Shown here in pieces: positions 6,328 to 13,767 of a stretch of 13,930 nt of DNA. Source of the stretch: Ruminococcus sp. (GTDB taxonomy: Bacteria; Bacillota_A; Clostridia; Oscillospirales; Acutalibacteraceae); contig JAFUPE010000099.1 of NCBI GenBank assembly GCA_017481395.1, forward strand, positions 1 through 13,930. The letters are read 5' to 3'. Within the stretch, counting starts at the first letter, position 1. Each line of letters opens with the position of its first letter. The notes under the pieces were generated by a model that made no database searches, had not been told where the DNA came from, and saw nothing but the letters and a program-made list of their open reading frames with translations. A program made the position numbers and the translations under genes.

Positions 6328-9300
6328 GTGAAAACTAAAAGATTTTTAAGCCTTTTACTTGCTGTTTGTACAATACTATCGGTACTGGCGGGCTTAAGCT
6401 TTACAGCTTCTGCTGCAACTGTTGAATATGTTGAGACAGGTGCAAACACAGAGCTTGCTGAGGTTTCCAAGGACTACGGCTTGGCAAAGAATATTCAGGA
6501 CGGTAATATTCTGCATTGCTTTAACTGGAAGTATAATGATATTAAAGCAGAGCTTGCTAATATTGCAGCAGCAGGCTTTACATCTGTTCAGACATCTCCT
6601 GCACAGCCTGCAGGCACAGGCGAGTGGTATTGGCTGTATCAGCCTTACGGCTTTTATATCGGCACTAACGCTTTAGGCTCAAAGTCTGACCTGCAGTCCC
6701 TTTGTGCCGAGGCAGATAAATACGGCATCAAGGTTGTTGTTGACGTAGTTGCAAACCACCTTAACGGCGATACAGGCAGAGTTCAGGACGACCTCAGAGA
6801 CGGTCAGTACTGGCATAATTACGGCACAGTTTCAAACTGGGCAGACCGCTATCAGGTTACTCAGGGCGAAATCGGTATGCGTGACCTTAACTCTGAGCAT
6901 TCATACGTTCAGCAGAAGGTTGCAAGCTATATGAAGGAGCTTGAGGGTATCGGTGTTGACGGTATCCGTTGGGACGCCGCAAAGCACATTGCGCTTCCTT
7001 CTGAGAATTGTAACTTCTGGAAGGCTGTTACAAGCAACAACAGTATGTGGCACTACGGTGAAATCCTTGTCGGTCCTTCCGATGGCGGCGGCACCGAAGG
7101 TCTTATGAAAGAATACACTGACTATATGAGCGTTACTGACAGCGTTTACGGCGGTGACGTAAGAAATGCTTTCGCAGGCGGTAATGCTCCCGGTTCCAAC
7201 GGTAACTGGGTGAATCGTGGTATTGCTCCCAACAAGCTTGTTCTGTGGGGTGAAAGCCACGACACATATTCAAACGGTGCCGGCGAGTGGGGTGCATCTA
7301 CTAATATGAGCCAGAACGTAATCGACAGAGCTTATGCAGTAGTTGCTTCAAGAAACGGCACTAACGCACTTTATTTCTCACGTCCCAGTGCAACAGACAA
7401 GGGCTCTATCCACTCGGGTCAGAAGGGCAGCACATCCTTCAAAAGTGCTGAAATCACAGCAGTTAACCAGCTTAAGAATGCTTGTGCAAACGAGAAGGAT
7501 TATTATCAGAGCACTAATGGCTGTGCAGTAGTTAACCGTGAAAGCGGTGCGGTTATTGTTTTAGGCGGCGGCGGTAACAGAGACGTATCTGTTGCAAACG
7601 GCGGCGGCACAACCAGACCCGGCACATACAAAGACCTTGTAACAGGCTCTACTTGGACAGTTACAAGCTCTCAGATGTCAGGTAAGGTCGGTCAGAATGG
7701 TATCGCAGTTCTCTTAAATGCAAAGCCGGCAGGCCCCTCTGCTTCTGTTTCTCCTGCTTCTAAGAACTACACAACTGATACTCTTGAGCTTACTCTCTCT
7801 TTCGATAACGCTACAAGCGGTCAGTATTCCATTAACGGCGGTGCTTTCCAGTCCTTTACAAATGGACAAAAAATTACTATCGGTAAGGGTACGGCTGCAG
7901 GCACACAGACAACAATTTCGGTTAAGGCTATAAACGGCTCAACAACCTCTGACATCGAGACTTATGAATACAATCATGCTGAGCTTGCTGACACAGGTAT
8001 CTACTGTGACTCAACAGGCACAGACTGGAGCAATGTAAACTGTTACATTTACAAAAACGGTCAGGGTTACAAAGAGTGGCCCGGCGAAGCTATGACAAGC
8101 GTCGGCGACAACCTCTGGTACTACGAGGTTCCCGCAGGCTACGAGAATTGTCAGGTTATTTTCTCTCAGGGCGGTAATAATCAGTATCCTGCAGAGGATG
8201 GCTTACAGTACAGCGGCGGTGCTATGATTTTCTCAGATGGTCAGTGGCAGCAGCACACAGTTGTTAAGCCTAACACTACACCTGCAACCTTGCCCACACA
8301 GGCACCTCAGCCTACAGAGACACAGGCTACCAAACCTACACAGGCACCTCAGCCTACAGAGACACAGCCTACCAAACCCACACAGGCACCTCAGCCTACA
8401 CAGGCTCCTGTTAAAACAGACCCCACAGAGGATAACACCGGCATTATCGTTATTCCTCCAACACCTATAGTAAAGCCTACTAATCCTTCAAATACACCTA
8501 CAATTCCCGGTACAACAGGTGGCGAGAAGTACAAGTACGGCGACATTGACTTAAACGGAAAAATTACCATTAAAGACGTTACAACCATTCAGAAGGCACT
8601 TGCAAAGCTTAGCAGCCTCAGCACAATTCAGATGATTGTTTCTGATGTTAACGGTGATGGTAAGATTAATGTTAAAGACGTATCAACAATTCAGAAGTAC
8701 TGTGCTACTATTATCAGCTCATTTACATCAGGCGAATGGTACACAGTTCCCGGTGGCCCTGCAGTAGAGCCTACCGAGGCTACTACTGAGAAGCCTGTAG
8801 AAACTGACCCCACCGAGGTTCCTGCTAAGCCAACCGAGGCTCCCACAAAGCCTACTGAAGTACCTACTCAGCCTACAGTAGCACCTACAAAGCCCACCGA
8901 GGTATCTACTCAGCCTACAGTAGCACCTACAAAGCCCACCGAGGTACCCACTCAGCCTACAGAAGCTCCCACTGAGCCTTCCGTAGATAACTACATTTAC
9001 CTTAAGTCTACATGGAGCAGTGTAAACTGCCATTCATGGCCCAACGGCGGCGAGGGTACAACTTGGCCCGGAACACCTATGGAAGCTTTAGGAAATGGTA
9101 TTTTCCGTATCCAGCTTCCTGAGGGTCACACAAACGTTGTATTTAACGGCGACGGCCAGCAGACAGGCGATATCGCTGTGGAGGGCACAGGCAAAATCTA
9201 CGACGGCGGGTGGTCTGATTACACAGGTGGCTCAAGCAATAACAACAATTCAGATAATATTCAGATTTCATCTGACTGCATTTACTTCAAAGACACTAAC

Positions 9301-9522
9301 AACTGGGGCAGTGTAAACTGCCACTCTTGGCCTAACGGTGGCGAGGGTACAACTTGGCCCGGCACAGCTATGGAGTCTTTGGGTAACGGCCTTTACAAGA
9401 TTAAGCTTCCCGATGGTCACACAAATGTTGTTTTCAACGGTGCAGGTCAGCAGACAGGCGACTTAACCGCTGAGTTTGGCAAAGCCTACAACAACGCCAC
9501 AGGTCAGTGGGAAACTATCTAA
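6328..9522 (+). CDS. Secreted multimodular alpha-amylase (GH13, CBM26-like x3, internal dockerin)
   Basis: A 1064-residue secreted enzyme hydrolysing alpha-1,4 bonds in starch. The GTG start is fixed by CAGGAGGT 7 bases upstream and by a signal peptide cleaved near TASA-A (residue ~29). The GH13 catalytic domain (about 55-470) closely follows Bacillus subtilis AmyE (GH13_28): ILHCFNWKYNDIK, region I DVVANH (139-144), nucleophile D216 in GIRWDAAKH, acid/base E245 in YGEIL, stabiliser D312 in ESHDTY. Next come a beta-sandwich spacer (~472-550), CBM26-like module 1 (~556-645), a Thr/Pro/Gln linker with 14-residue repeats (~650-735), a dockerin (loops D739-D750 and D773-D784), a second linker (~810-886), and two near-identical CBM26-like modules (~887-966, ~982-1064). 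The internal position of the dockerin is unusual. It is transcribed alone, from its own promoter to a strong terminator. It likely acts in a cell-surface amylosome-like complex. Confidence 0.95.
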   Translation: MKTKRFLSLLLAVCTILSVLAGLSFTASAATVEYVETGANTELAEVSKDYGLAKNIQDGNILHCFNWKYNDIKAELANIAAAGFTSVQTSPAQPAGTGEWYWLYQPYGFYIGTNALGSKSDLQSLCAEADKYGIKVVVDVVANHLNGDTGRVQDDLRDGQYWHNYGTVSNWADRYQVTQGEIGMRDLNSEHSYVQQKVASYMKELEGIGVDGIRWDAAKHIALPSENCNFWKAVTSNNSMWHYGEILVGPSDGGGTEGLMKEYTDYMSVTDSVYGGDVRNAFAGGNAPGSNGNWVNRGIAPNKLVLWGESHDTYSNGAGEWGASTNMSQNVIDRAYAVVASRNGTNALYFSRPSATDKGSIHSGQKGSTSFKSAEITAVNQLKNACANEKDYYQSTNGCAVVNRESGAVIVLGGGGNRDVSVANGGGTTRPGTYKDLVTGSTWTVTSSQMSGKVGQNGIAVLLNAKPAGPSASVSPASKNYTTDTLELTLSFDNATSGQYSINGGAFQSFTNGQKITIGKGTAAGTQTTISVKAINGSTTSDIETYEYNHAELADTGIYCDSTGTDWSNVNCYIYKNGQGYKEWPGEAMTSVGDNLWYYEVPAGYENCQVIFSQGGNNQYPAEDGLQYSGGAMIFSDGQWQQHTVVKPNTTPATLPTQAPQPTETQATKPTQAPQPTETQPTKPTQAPQPTQAPVKTDPTEDNTGIIVIPPTPIVKPTNPSNTPTIPGTTGGEKYKYGDIDLNGKITIKDVTTIQKALAKLSSLSTIQMIVSDVNGDGKINVKDVSTIQKYCATIISSFTSGEWYTVPGGPAVEPTEATTEKPVETDPTEVPAKPTEAPTKPTEVPTQPTVAPTKPTEVSTQPTVAPTKPTEVPTQPTEAPTEPSVDNYIYLKSTWSSVNCHSWPNGGEGTTWPGTPMEALGNGIFRIQLPEGHTNVVFNGDGQQTGDIAVEGTGKIYDGGWSDYTGGSSNNNNSDNIQISSDCIYFKDTNNWGSVNCHSWPNGGEGTTWPGTAMESLGNGLYKIKLPDGHTNVVFNGAGQQTGDLTAEFGKAYNNATGQWETI
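8293..8418 (+). repeat. Linker 1 repeats in the amylase gene
   Basis: Three tandem units of 42 bases encode PTQAPQPTETQATK, PTQAPQPTETQPTK and a diverged third copy. They form a flexible Pro/Thr linker between CBM module 1 and the dockerin. Confidence 0.85.
8830..8955 (+). repeat. Linker 2 repeats in the amylase gene
   Basis: Three 42-base units encode PTEAPTKPTEVPTQ, PTVAPTKPTEVSTQ and PTVAPTKPTEVPTQ, a linker between the dockerin and the C-terminal CBMs. The unit length is the same as in linker 1, but the sequence differs. Confidence 0.85.
8992..9519 (+). repeat. Duplicated starch-binding module (CBM26-like) at the amylase C-terminus
   Basis: Two units (about 8992-9225 and 9277-9519) encode nearly the same module. 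SVNCHSWPNGGEGTTWPG is identical in both, as are HTNVVFNG and GQQTGD. DNA identity in this core is high, which points to a fairly recent duplication or gene conversion. Conserved Trp residues would be the starch-stacking surface. CBM module 1 upstream is clearly more distant. Confidence 0.85.
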
Positions 9523-9570
9523 TCTTTTTAACTTGATATTTACCCTCTTAATTTATACACTCTTGTTTAT

Positions 9571-9601
9571 TTCGCCCTCGGCTTTCGAGGGCGAATTTTT
9601 T
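9571..9601 (+). terminator. Rho-independent terminator of the amylase gene
   Basis: A perfect 10-bp stem TTCGCCCTCG (9571-9580)/CGAGGGCGAA (9586-9595), a 5-nt loop and a run of six T. Confidence 0.94.
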
Positions 9602-9625
9602 GTGCATATATTAATAGCAAAGGGT

Positions 9626-9654
9626 TTGATTTTCCCAAAGAAAATTGTTATACT
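9626..9654 (+). promoter_or_regulatory. Promoter of the MBL-hydrolase operon
   Basis: -35 TTGATT (9626-9631), a 17-bp spacer and -10 TATACT (9649-9654). The expected transcript start near 9661 leaves the ATG at 9663 almost leaderless, which supports the start at 9681. Confidence 0.75.
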
Positions 9655-9680
9655 AACAATGTATGTTTGGAGATGAATTT

Positions 9681-10571
9681 ATGTTTGACTTAATTAAGCT
9701 TACCGATAGAACTTATTATTTCGATGTGCCTACCAAAATCGGCGTGTACAAATTAGACGATACAAAAGCAATGCTTGTGGATTCGGGCATTAACGCAAAA
9801 ACCGCAAAGCGAGTTTTAAAAGGCCTTGAAGACGAGGGCTTGGAGGTAGCTTTTATTATCAACACCCATTCTCACACCGACCACGCAGGCGGTAATCGTT
9901 TTATCTGCGAAGAAACAGGATGCAGAGCTTATGCACCAGAGGTAGAAGACGTGTTAATTGAATATCCCGACGTGGAGGCTACCCTTGTTTACGGTGGCTT
10001 TCCTTGCAGGGATTTTCGTAAAAAGTTTATGAATACCGAGCCTTGCAAAACCTATCCTTTGTCAGAGGCACCCTTGCCCGAGGGTATGGAGGTTTTTCCG
10101 CTATACGGTCATACGGCTCACATGATTGGCGTAAAAACTCCCGACGACGTGTATTTTATAGCTGACGTTGTAAATGGCAAAAATGCCCTCGACAAGGCAA
10201 AAATATGCTACGTTTACGATATTGATACTCAGCTTCAGACTTTAGAAAAACTCAAAGAGCTTGACGGCAAGCTGTGCGTGCCTGCACACACAGACCCCAC
10301 CGAAAACGTTGCTTACCTTGCACAGATAAACGTAGAAAATCTTCTTGAAATAAGACAGCGGATTTTAAATGTTTTAGAAAAAAATCCCCTAACCACCGAA
10401 CAGCTGACAGCTGAGCTTTGCCGTCAGTACGAGCTTAAGGAGGATTTTATGGGGCTTGTAATGGTGACTTCAAGTATCCGTTCTCACCTTGTAAGTCTCA
10501 GACACAAGGGAATTATAGATTGGTATATTGAGGACTACCTTCATTACTGGAAAATTGCAGAGGAGAAATGA
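9681..10571 (+). CDS. Metallo-beta-lactamase-fold hydrolase with C-terminal winged-helix-like domain
   Basis: A 296-residue cytosolic metallo-hydrolase. The start at 9681 has GGAGA 7 bases upstream; the earlier in-frame ATG at 9663 lies at the predicted transcript start. Metal ligands are visible: T-H63-S-H65-T-D67-H68 (THSHTDHAGG), H144 in LYGHTAHM, D162 in IADVVNG and H203 in PAHTD, so two zinc ions are expected. Residues ~215-296 form a helical tail like the C-terminal winged-helix/LACTB2-type extension found in many MBL proteins. The substrate is unknown; glyoxalase II-like thioester hydrolysis is one option. It overlaps the next gene by 4 bases if that gene's first ATG is used, so the two are co-transcribed and perhaps translationally coupled. 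Confidence 0.9.
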   Translation: MFDLIKLTDRTYYFDVPTKIGVYKLDDTKAMLVDSGINAKTAKRVLKGLEDEGLEVAFIINTHSHTDHAGGNRFICEETGCRAYAPEVEDVLIEYPDVEATLVYGGFPCRDFRKKFMNTEPCKTYPLSEAPLPEGMEVFPLYGHTAHMIGVKTPDDVYFIADVVNGKNALDKAKICYVYDIDTQLQTLEKLKELDGKLCVPAHTDPTENVAYLAQINVENLLEIRQRILNVLEKNPLTTEQLTAELCRQYELKEDFMGLVMVTSSIRSHLVSLRHKGIIDWYIEDYLHYWKIAEEK

Positions 10572-10573
10572 GT

Positions 10574-11242
10574 ATGAACTGCCCTAATTGCGGAGGACTT
10601 TTAAACCTTGAAAAAAGACATTGCGAATATTGCGACACCACATTTACCGAGGCGGAATTAAACCCCTCGGCAAAGGTACATACAGAAGAAAATCCACAAA
10701 ATGCAAAGGAGCCTGAACGTAAGAAAACCCTTACAGAGCTAAGGCAGGAGGAGCTTAAGAAAGAAAAGGCACAGCGTAAGGCAAATTCTAAAGCTGATGA
10801 CTCCAATGATGTTGCTCTTGGTGCGGCTGTAATGGGTGTTTTCGGGCTTTTCTCGGGAGTACGCAGGTTTTTTCGCGAGCTTAAACGTACTGTTTGCTTC
10901 TTACTGTTAATAGCACTTGAGTGTGGCTTTGGATATGTTGTCATCAGCGGCGTAGCCTCAGAGCTTTTCGAAACCGATATTAAGAACTTTGCGTTACAAA
11001 ACGGTATTATATTATTAAATGCACTTTTTGCAGGAATTATCTGCCGTATAGGGCGAATTCGCGTAGGTACGGCATTGGTTGCAATCGTAAACCTTTTAGC
11101 CGTTGTGTGGACGTTTATCTACCCCTTGATAATAACAAATTTTGAGGGAGTAACCCCACAGTATGTTGCAATTCTCGCAATAATTGAAATGGCGGTTTTA
11201 GCCTTAAGCGTGCTTTTTGCACATCTTATCTATAGAAGATAA
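10574..11242 (+). CDS. Zinc-ribbon membrane protein with about four transmembrane helices
   Basis: A 222-residue protein. The N-terminal zinc ribbon MNCPNCGGLL...RHCEYCDTTF has two Cys-x2-Cys knuckles. A highly charged, helix-prone segment follows (about 45-75, KKTLTELRQEELKKEKAQRK), then roughly four hydrophobic helices (about 105-125, 138-155, 163-183 and 193-218). The ATG at 10574 is preferred over 10568 because AGGAG (10561-10565) is 8 bases away from it but only 2 from the other. It lies directly downstream of the MBL hydrolase in the same transcript. No family is recognised beyond zinc-ribbon membrane proteins, and the function is unknown. Confidence 0.8.
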   Translation: MNCPNCGGLLNLEKRHCEYCDTTFTEAELNPSAKVHTEENPQNAKEPERKKTLTELRQEELKKEKAQRKANSKADDSNDVALGAAVMGVFGLFSGVRRFFRELKRTVCFLLLIALECGFGYVVISGVASELFETDIKNFALQNGIILLNALFAGIICRIGRIRVGTALVAIVNLLAVVWTFIYPLIITNFEGVTPQYVAILAIIEMAVLALSVLFAHLIYRR

Positions 11243-11261
11243 TGTTTAACAGCAAGGGTGA

Positions 11262-11323
11262 TTATCAACCGCCTGATAAGCCTTGATATTAAAAGACCCT
11301 TTCGGGCGGATGAAACCTGCCCC
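11262..11323. repeat. Intergenic palindromic stretch, possible dispersed repeat
   Basis: A hairpin TTATCA/TGATAA (11262-11267/11274-11279) is followed by GGGCGG (11304-11309) facing CCTGCCCC (11316-11323), which form an imperfect hairpin. On the minus strand the latter reads GTAGGGGCAGG...CCGCCCG, a shape resembling the small GTAGGGGCGG-type palindromes scattered between genes in Ruminococcaceae. That resemblance is from memory, and no second copy is present in this window. Confidence 0.35.
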
Positions 11324-11346
11324 TACAATGTAAATCTCAATATTAC

Positions 11347-11377
11347 TCCCGCCGCTAAAGGCGGGATGTTGTTTTTT
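11347..11377 (+). terminator. Rho-independent terminator of the MBL/zinc-ribbon operon
   Basis: A 7-bp G+C-rich stem TCCCGCC (11347-11353)/GGCGGGA (11360-11366), a 6-nt loop and the tail TGTTGTTTTTT. It lies about 105 bases after the last gene, beyond the palindromic stretch. Confidence 0.8.
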
Positions 11378-11445
11378 GAAGCAAAAATCAACATAATAGC
11401 ACACAATTTGACTCTTTTTACCTTGGAATTTTGTAGGCACTTACA

Positions 11446-11474
11446 TTGATTTTAATAGGCTTTAGTAGTAAAAT
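11446..11474 (+). promoter_or_regulatory. Promoter of the hydrogenase operon
   Basis: -35 TTGATT (11446-11451) and -10 TAAAAT (11469-11474) with a 17-bp spacer, about 38 bases before the start codon of hydC. It uses the same -35 variant as the amylase and MBL promoters. Confidence 0.7.
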
Positions 11475-11512
11475 GTAATATGTATTTTTGTATCCTTAAA
11501 AGAGGTGTTATT

Positions 11513-12007
11513 ATGTGCTGTAATCATACAAAAAGCGACCTTACTTTAATCGAAGATGTGCTCAAGGAGTATGCCGACCAAAAAGGCTCGCTTATTACAA
11601 TTTTACAGAAAACTCAGGATATTTACGGATATCTTCCCATTGACGTAATCTATCACATTGCAGAGCGTACAGGCTCTACCCCTGCAAGAGTATTGGGTGT
11701 TGCTACCTTTTATGCTCAGTTCAGGCTTCAGCCTATCGGCAAGTACCTTATTATGCTTTGTCAGGGTACAGCCTGCCACGTAAACGGCAGTGAGCGAATC
11801 GAAGCTGCTATTAAGCAGGAGTTAGGCATCGAAGACGGTGAAACAACAGAGGACGGACTTTTTACTCTTAAAAACGTTGCGTGTCTTGGCTGTTGCTCTC
11901 TTTCTCCTGTAATGATGATTAACGATGAAACATATGGTTCTTTAACTCCCGACAAGGCTATTACTATACTTAACGAGCTTAAGGCAAAGGCGGAGGAAGA
12001 AAAATGA
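11513..12007 (+). CDS. hydC: NuoE-like [2Fe-2S] subunit of bifurcating [FeFe]-hydrogenase
   Basis: A 164-residue thioredoxin-fold ferredoxin of the NuoE/HydC/HndA family. The start at 11513 is chosen over the in-frame ATG at 11480 because AAAAGAGG lies 7 bases upstream. It has the usual helical N-terminus (about 10-60) ending in PARVLGVATFYAQF, then the cluster ligands C83-x4-C88 (CQGTACHV) and C124-x3-C128 (CLGCC). It passes electrons between the NADH-oxidising subunit and the hydrogenase. The following gene starts at an ATGA overlap, so translation is coupled. The gene could equally be named hndA or nuoE; the trimeric order NuoE-NuoF-HydA and the absence of complex I genes favour the HydABC reading. 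Confidence 0.93.
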   Translation: MCCNHTKSDLTLIEDVLKEYADQKGSLITILQKTQDIYGYLPIDVIYHIAERTGSTPARVLGVATFYAQFRLQPIGKYLIMLCQGTACHVNGSERIEAAIKQELGIEDGETTEDGLFTLKNVACLGCCSLSPVMMINDETYGSLTPDKAITILNELKAKAEEEK

Positions 12008-13146
12008 GAATTATAGTTGGTCAGGGCTCCTGCGGAATTGCTGCAGGTGCTATGAAAGTATATAACGCAATTGAAGAAAAGCTTGCAGTCTGTCCTGAGG
12101 TTTCTCTGGGCATTACAGGCTGTATCGGTATGTGTTACCTTGAGCCTATTGTAGATGTTTATGAGGGCGACGAGCTTTTTGCACGCTTTGTAAAGGTTAA
12201 GGAAGCTGACGCCGAGCGTATTTTAAAGGCAGTAAGCACCAAGAATTTAAGCGAAGTTGCCGACATCCTTATTGCTGACGACGACAAGGCTTTTCTTTCT
12301 CAGCAGACAAGAATTGCACTTCGCAACTGCGGTATTATAGACCCCACAAGCATTGATGCCTACATAAACGCAGGCGGTTATGAGGCTATTAAAAAAGTCC
12401 TCGGCGGCATGACTCAGGATGATGTTATTGACGTAATCAAAACTTCAGGATTGGCAGGTCGAGGCGGTGCAGGCTTCCCGACGTGGTTCAAGTGGAATGC
12501 TGCAAAGGAGTCAAAAGGTGAAGAAAAATACCTTATCTGTAATGCTGACGAGGGCGACCCCGGTGCATTTATGGACAGAGCCGTTATCGAAAGCGACCCC
12601 CATACTCTTATTGAGGGTATGCTTATCGGTGCTTACACAATCGGTGCAAAAGAGGCTGTTGTTTATGTGCGTGCCGAGTACCCCCTTGCTATCAAGAGAT
12701 TACAGAAAGCCATTGAAGATGCAAAAGAGAAGAATCTTTTAGGTCAGAATATTTTAGGCACAGATTTTTCCTGTGAAATGCGTATTAAAGCAGGTGCGGG
12801 TGCCTTTGTTTGCGGTGAGGAAAATGCTCTTATCGAGTCTTTGGAGGGTGAGCGCGGTATGCCCAGACTGAAGCCTCCTTTCCCTGCACAAAGCGGTTAC
12901 TGGCAGAAGCCTTCTAACATAAATAATGTTGAGACTTTTGCAAACGTTGCGTGGATTATTAATAACGGCGGCGAGGCTTTTGCCGCTATGGGTACAGAAA
13001 ACAGTAAGGGTACCAAGGTTTTTGCTCTTACAGGTAAAATCAAAAAGGGCGGCTTAGTTGAAATTCCTATGGGTAAAACCCTTAGGGACGTTATCTACGG
13101 CATTGGCGGCAGAATTAAAAACGATGCTGAGTTCAAGGCTGTTTAG
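12004..13146 (+). CDS. hydB: HydB/NuoF-like NADH-binding hydrogenase subunit, N-terminal part, ended by in-frame TAG
   Basis: First 380 residues of the flavoprotein subunit that takes electrons from NADH in bifurcating hydrogenases. Residues 1-~90 are a thioredoxin-like [2Fe-2S] domain (GSCGIAAGA with C10, GITGCIGMC with C40 and C44). The NuoF core follows: FMN/NADH site GLAGRGGAGFP (149-159), NADEGDPGAFMDR (180-192), GAGAFVCGEENALIESLEG (264-282), NNVETFANV. The reading stops at TAG (13144-13146) inside the SLBB domain, right after AEFKAV, where relatives continue with Gln and GGPSGGCIP. The rest of the protein follows in the same frame with no gap. GGAGG lies 7 bases before the ATG, and the ATGA overlap couples it to hydC. 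Alone this fragment lacks the iron-sulfur half and could not pass electrons on normally. Confidence 0.9.
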   Translation: MRIIVGQGSCGIAAGAMKVYNAIEEKLAVCPEVSLGITGCIGMCYLEPIVDVYEGDELFARFVKVKEADAERILKAVSTKNLSEVADILIADDDKAFLSQQTRIALRNCGIIDPTSIDAYINAGGYEAIKKVLGGMTQDDVIDVIKTSGLAGRGGAGFPTWFKWNAAKESKGEEKYLICNADEGDPGAFMDRAVIESDPHTLIEGMLIGAYTIGAKEAVVYVRAEYPLAIKRLQKAIEDAKEKNLLGQNILGTDFSCEMRIKAGAGAFVCGEENALIESLEGERGMPRLKPPFPAQSGYWQKPSNINNVETFANVAWIINNGGEAFAAMGTENSKGTKVFALTGKIKKGGLVEIPMGKTLRDVIYGIGGRIKNDAEFKAV

Positions 13147-13755
13147 ATGGGCGGTCCCTCAGGCGGATGTATCCCAAAGGATTTGCTTGACACAGTAATC
13201 GACTACAAAGCCTTAGGTGCAACCGGTGCTATTATGGGCTCAGGCGGTATGGTTGTTATGGACAGCTCAACCTGCATGGTATCTATGGCTAAGTTCTTCC
13301 TTGATTTTACCGCTAAGGAAAGCTGCGGCAAGTGCGTACCCTGTAGAATCGGTACAAAGCGTATGCTTGAAATCTTAACCAGAATTTGTGACGGCAAGGG
13401 TAAGGAAGGCGACATCGAACTTCTTGAAGAGCTTTGCCTTGCTATTAAGGACGGTGCACTCTGCGGTCTTGGTCAGACTGCCCCAAATCCTGTGCTTACC
13501 ACAATTCGCTATTTCAGAAACGAGTACGAAGCTCATATTAATGATAAAAAATGTCCTGCAAAAGAATGCAGTAACCTTATCACTTACGAGATTGAGGCTG
13601 AGAAATGTAAGGGCTGTACATTATGTGCCAAAAAGTGCCCTGCGAATGCAATCAGCGGCGAGCTGAAGAGTGCTCACGTGATTAATCAGGATATGTGCAT
13701 CAAGTGCGGTCAGTGTGTAACACTGTGCAAATTCGGTGCAATTAAAACTAACTAA
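13147..13755 (+). CDS. hydB: HydB/NuoF-like hydrogenase subunit, C-terminal part
   Basis: The remaining 202 residues of HydB, in frame with the upstream part and separated from it only by the TAG codon. It starts with the end of the SLBB domain (MGGPSGGCIP), then the NuoF N3 [4Fe-4S] site SCGKCVPCRIG with its fourth Cys in ALCGLGQTAPNP, then a two-cluster ferredoxin tail, CKGCTLCAKKCP and CIKCGQCVTLCK. This tail is typical of HydB/HndC and absent from complex I NuoF. The ATG lies directly after the stop (TAGATG). Only a weak AAGG (13135-13138), itself part of conserved codons, lies at a usable distance, so separate translation would rely on reinitiation. Joined parts plus one residue give 583, a normal length for the family. 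Confidence 0.88.
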   Translation: MGGPSGGCIPKDLLDTVIDYKALGATGAIMGSGGMVVMDSSTCMVSMAKFFLDFTAKESCGKCVPCRIGTKRMLEILTRICDGKGKEGDIELLEELCLAIKDGALCGLGQTAPNPVLTTIRYFRNEYEAHINDKKCPAKECSNLITYEIEAEKCKGCTLCAKKCPANAISGELKSAHVINQDMCIKCGQCVTLCKFGAIKTN

Positions 13756-13767
13756 GGAGGTGTCGTT

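Noticed and set aside
8293..8418. Regular 42-base repeats that might suggest a CRISPR array or minisatellite
   Set aside because: The units are adjacent without spacers, in frame, and encode a typical Pro/Thr linker.
8728..9033. 101-residue minus-strand frame with CRLSRYLGGL repeats
   Set aside because: It is the mirror of the Pro/Thr linker repeats of the amylase; the repetition comes from the plus-strand codons.
11246..11440. 64-residue minus-strand frame between the zinc-ribbon gene and hydC
   Set aside because: No ribosome site or domain. It spans the palindromes and the terminator, and its apparent coding content comes from the intergenic hairpin sequence.
13144..13146. Pyrrolysine or general TAG-to-Gln code change as the explanation for the hydB stop
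   Set aside because: No other gene in about 4,000 codons has an in-frame TAG, and HydB has no known pyrrolysine; kept only as something to test.
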